Shown here piece after piece: positions 62,438 through 64,000 of a DNA stretch of 64,000 nt (the first letter of the stretch is position 1; every line of letters starts with the position of its first letter). Source of the stretch: Trueperaceae bacterium (lineage in GTDB: Bacteria > Deinococcota > Deinococci > Deinococcales > Trueperaceae); assembly GCA_011389865.1 (NCBI GenBank), contig JAABTL010000002.1, positions 218,896-282,895 on the forward strand. Reading direction: 5' to 3'. The notes below the pieces were generated by a model that saw only the letters and a list, made by a program, of their open reading frames with translations, had not been told where the DNA came from and made no database searches. A program made the translations under genes and the position numbers.

Positions 62438-63769
62438 ATGCCCCCGTTCTCCGTCCGCAGCGCCGAACTCCTCGCCGTCGGCACCGAGCTGCTGCTCGGC
62501 GAGATCGTCGACACCAACTCCGCCTGGCTCGCCCAGCAGCTCGCCGACCGCAGCGTCGACGTGTACTGGTCGCAGCGCGTCGGGGACAACCGCGCCCGGA
62601 TCGCCGAGGCGGTGCGCCAGGCGGCCGCCCGCAGCGACCTCGTGGTGGTGTGCGGCGGCCTCGGACCGACCGACGACGACGTCACCCGCGAGGCGCTCGC
62701 CGACGTCGCCGGCGAGGAGCCGCGCGTCGACCCCGGCCTCGAGGCCGAGCTCCGCACGCGCTTCGCCCGCTTCTCGCGCACGATGCCCGAGCGCAACCTC
62801 AAGCAGGCGTGGCTCATCCCCTCGGCGGAGGCGCTGCCGAACCCGGTCGGTACGGCGCCCGGCTGGCTGCTGCGGCTGCCGCGCCCGGGTGGCGGCGAGA
62901 CCATCGTCGTCGCCCTCCCGGGGCCGCCCGCGGAGATGATGCCGATGTGGCTCGACCGGGTGCGGCCGCGGCTCGCCTTCCCCACCGCCCGCTTCGTGGC
63001 CACCACCTTCAAGACCTTCGGCATCGGCGAGTCCCACGTCGCCGAGCTCCTCGGCGCCTGGACGCAGCGCGCGAACCCGAGCGTCGCCACCTACGCCAAG
63101 CGCGACGGGGTGCACGTGCGCGTCGCGGCCAAGGCGGACGACGACGCGGCCGCGCGGGCGCTGCTCGCGCCGGCCGCAGCGGCGGTCGCCGACGCGCTCG
63201 GCGACCGCGTCTGGGGGACCGACGGGGACGAGCTGGCGGAGCGCGCGCTGGCGGCCGTCGCAGCGCGGAACGGCAGCCTCGCGCTGGTCGACCTCGCGAC
63301 CGGCGGGCGGCTCGCAGCGCTGTTGAGCGACGCCCGTCCCAGCGACGACGACGCGGCGGCGGACGCCGAGCGCGCCGGCAGCCTCCGCTCCGGGCCGCTG
63401 AGGGGCGCCGTGATAGCATGGCGCGACGAAGCGCTGGACGTGCTCGGCGTGCCGTACGCCGTTCGCGATGCCGTCACGACCGACCCGCTCGGGGCCGGCA
63501 AGACGGATGACGAGGTGGACGACGCCGCGGCGCTCGCACGAGCCGCCTGCGCGCGTTTCGCGACGGACCACGGCGTGGCCCTGACCCCCTGGCGGGCGCG
63601 GGCCGCGGATGGGATGGCAAGACCGAGTTGGACCGCCTGTTGGGCGGTGGTCGGTCCCTTCGGGACCGAAGCGCGGCGCGTGACCTTCCCGCCTCAAGGC
63701 GCGGGAGCCCGTGACGAGCGGCTCGCCTTCTCCACCCTGTTCGCGCTGTGGTCCCTGACGAAGACGTAA
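62438..63769 (+). CDS. cinA: CinA-like protein with degenerate C-terminal domain
   Basis: 443 residues. The N-terminal COG1058/MoCF domain is intact: ELLAVGTELLLGEIVDTNSA, VVVCGGLGPTDDDVTREALA, VALPGPPAEMMPMWLDRVRP. The C-terminal CinA (PncC-like nicotinamide-mononucleotide deamidase) domain is eroded: the catalytic ESCTGG motif is replaced by DLATGG around residues 282-290, and the following segment is Asp/Ala-rich. ATG 62438 follows a -10 by five bases. It lies 117 bases upstream of recA in the same direction, as in the competence cinA-recA arrangement. Confidence 0.9.
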   Translation: MPPFSVRSAELLAVGTELLLGEIVDTNSAWLAQQLADRSVDVYWSQRVGDNRARIAEAVRQAAARSDLVVVCGGLGPTDDDVTREALADVAGEEPRVDPGLEAELRTRFARFSRTMPERNLKQAWLIPSAEALPNPVGTAPGWLLRLPRPGGGETIVVALPGPPAEMMPMWLDRVRPRLAFPTARFVATTFKTFGIGESHVAELLGAWTQRANPSVATYAKRDGVHVRVAAKADDDAAARALLAPAAAAVADALGDRVWGTDGDELAERALAAVAARNGSLALVDLATGGRLAALLSDARPSDDDAAADAERAGSLRSGPLRGAVIAWRDEALDVLGVPYAVRDAVTTDPLGAGKTDDEVDDAAALARAACARFATDHGVALTPWRARAADGMARPSWTACWAVVGPFGTEARRVTFPPQGAGARDERLAFSTLFALWSLTKT

Positions 63770-63886
63770 TGCGGTCCGCCGAGCCGGTGGACCGACACCA
63801 GCGCCCCGCGCCGAGCGGCCCCGTGGGCCCGCGCCGCGCTCTGGGGCGCGCCGACCGCCCCGGTCGGCCGAGGAGGCGCGAGCGAC

Positions 63887-64000
63887 GTGGAACCACAACG
63901 TAGAAAGGCGCTGGACGCGACCCTGCTGCAGATCGAGAAGCAGTTTGGTCGTGGGGCGATCATGCGGTTGGGGGATGATCCTGGGGGGTTGTCGCATGGG
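63887..64000 (+). CDS. recA: Recombinase RecA, 5' part
   Basis: The first 38 codons of recA, cut by the window edge. The N-terminus reads [20 protein letters not shown] followed by [10 protein letters not shown], the standard RecA opening. GTG 63887 has AGGAGG (63871-63876) ten bases upstream. From about codon 20 the codons switch to GGG, GGT, TTG, GAT and CAT, unlike the C-ending codons of cinA and like those of tuf. The ATPase and loops lie beyond the window. Confidence 0.9.
   Translation, partial: MEPQRRKALDATLLQIEKQFGRGAIMRLGDDPGGLSHG

Overview
The window is one continuous, very GC-rich bacterial chromosome segment. It shows no insertion sequence, phage gene, CRISPR array or rRNA. Several features point to Deinococcota, probably a Truepera-like relative rather than Deinococcus or Thermus proper. 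These are a TilS-TadA fusion, a Thermus-length EF-Tu, a Thermus-type omega subunit, a CsaB/DUF5693 pair for S-layer anchoring, an LpxB-related protein, and cinA directly upstream of recA. The placement is inferred from gene content only. Codons nearly always end in C or G. Genes are tightly packed, with frequent GTGA, ATGA or TGATG stop/start overlaps. Many promoters have a TANNNT -10 hexamer only 5-8 bases before the start codon, which predicts leaderless mRNAs.

Layout. 1-1.6 kb: aroB-aroQ (shikimate pathway). 1.6-9.3 kb, minus strand: scpB, four pseudopilin-like genes, a two-component pair, lepA and the tilS-tadA fusion. 9.4-10.7 kb: deoB on the plus strand, convergent with the ribosomal block. 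10.8-25.7 kb, minus strand: one uninterrupted S10-spc-alpha superoperon (rpsJ to rplQ) that includes secY, adk, map, infA and rpoA. 25.7-27.7 kb: tuf preceded by tRNA-Thr(TGT), tRNA-Tyr(GTA), tRNA-Gly(TCC) and tRNA-Thr(GGT) behind a near-consensus promoter. 27.7-32.7 kb, plus strand: tatA-tatC, a fused chorismate mutase/DAHP synthase, a polyferredoxin, a small winged-helix-like protein and a glutaryl-CoA dehydrogenase-like enzyme. 32.7-36.7 kb: an orphan membrane protein/DUF2229-like pair and two glycosyltransferases. 36.6-39.7 kb: btuFCD vitamin B12 importer under a cobalamin riboswitch. 39.7-46 kb: a ZapE-like ATPase, an LpxB-related protein, a methyltransferase, the nadK-cmk-aroA operon and rpmE. 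46-51.5 kb: a GAF sensor kinase, a TraB-family membrane protein and a large TPR protein. 51.6-53.2 kb: argR, rpoZ, gmk. 53.4-59.5 kb, plus strand: pyrG, udk, a DUF5693 protein, csaB and a TPR protein. 59.5-62.3 kb: a VWA/MoxR pair. 62.4-64 kb: cinA and the first 38 codons of recA.

The genes fall into translation (ribosome, EF-Tu, EF4, tRNAs and tRNA editing), nucleotide supply (adk, gmk, cmk, pyrG, udk, deoB, nadK), aromatic amino acid synthesis (aroB, aroQ, aroA and DAHP synthase in three places) and envelope biology. No gene cassette here is clearly an undescribed system. The best leads are the tuf locus (tufB-type upstream flank, tufA-type downstream flank, foreign-looking codon use shared with recA), the polyferredoxin operon, the DUF2229-like pair, the pseudopilin operon with a 57-residue member, a CinA lacking its ESCTGG motif, and two genes that may start at CTG.
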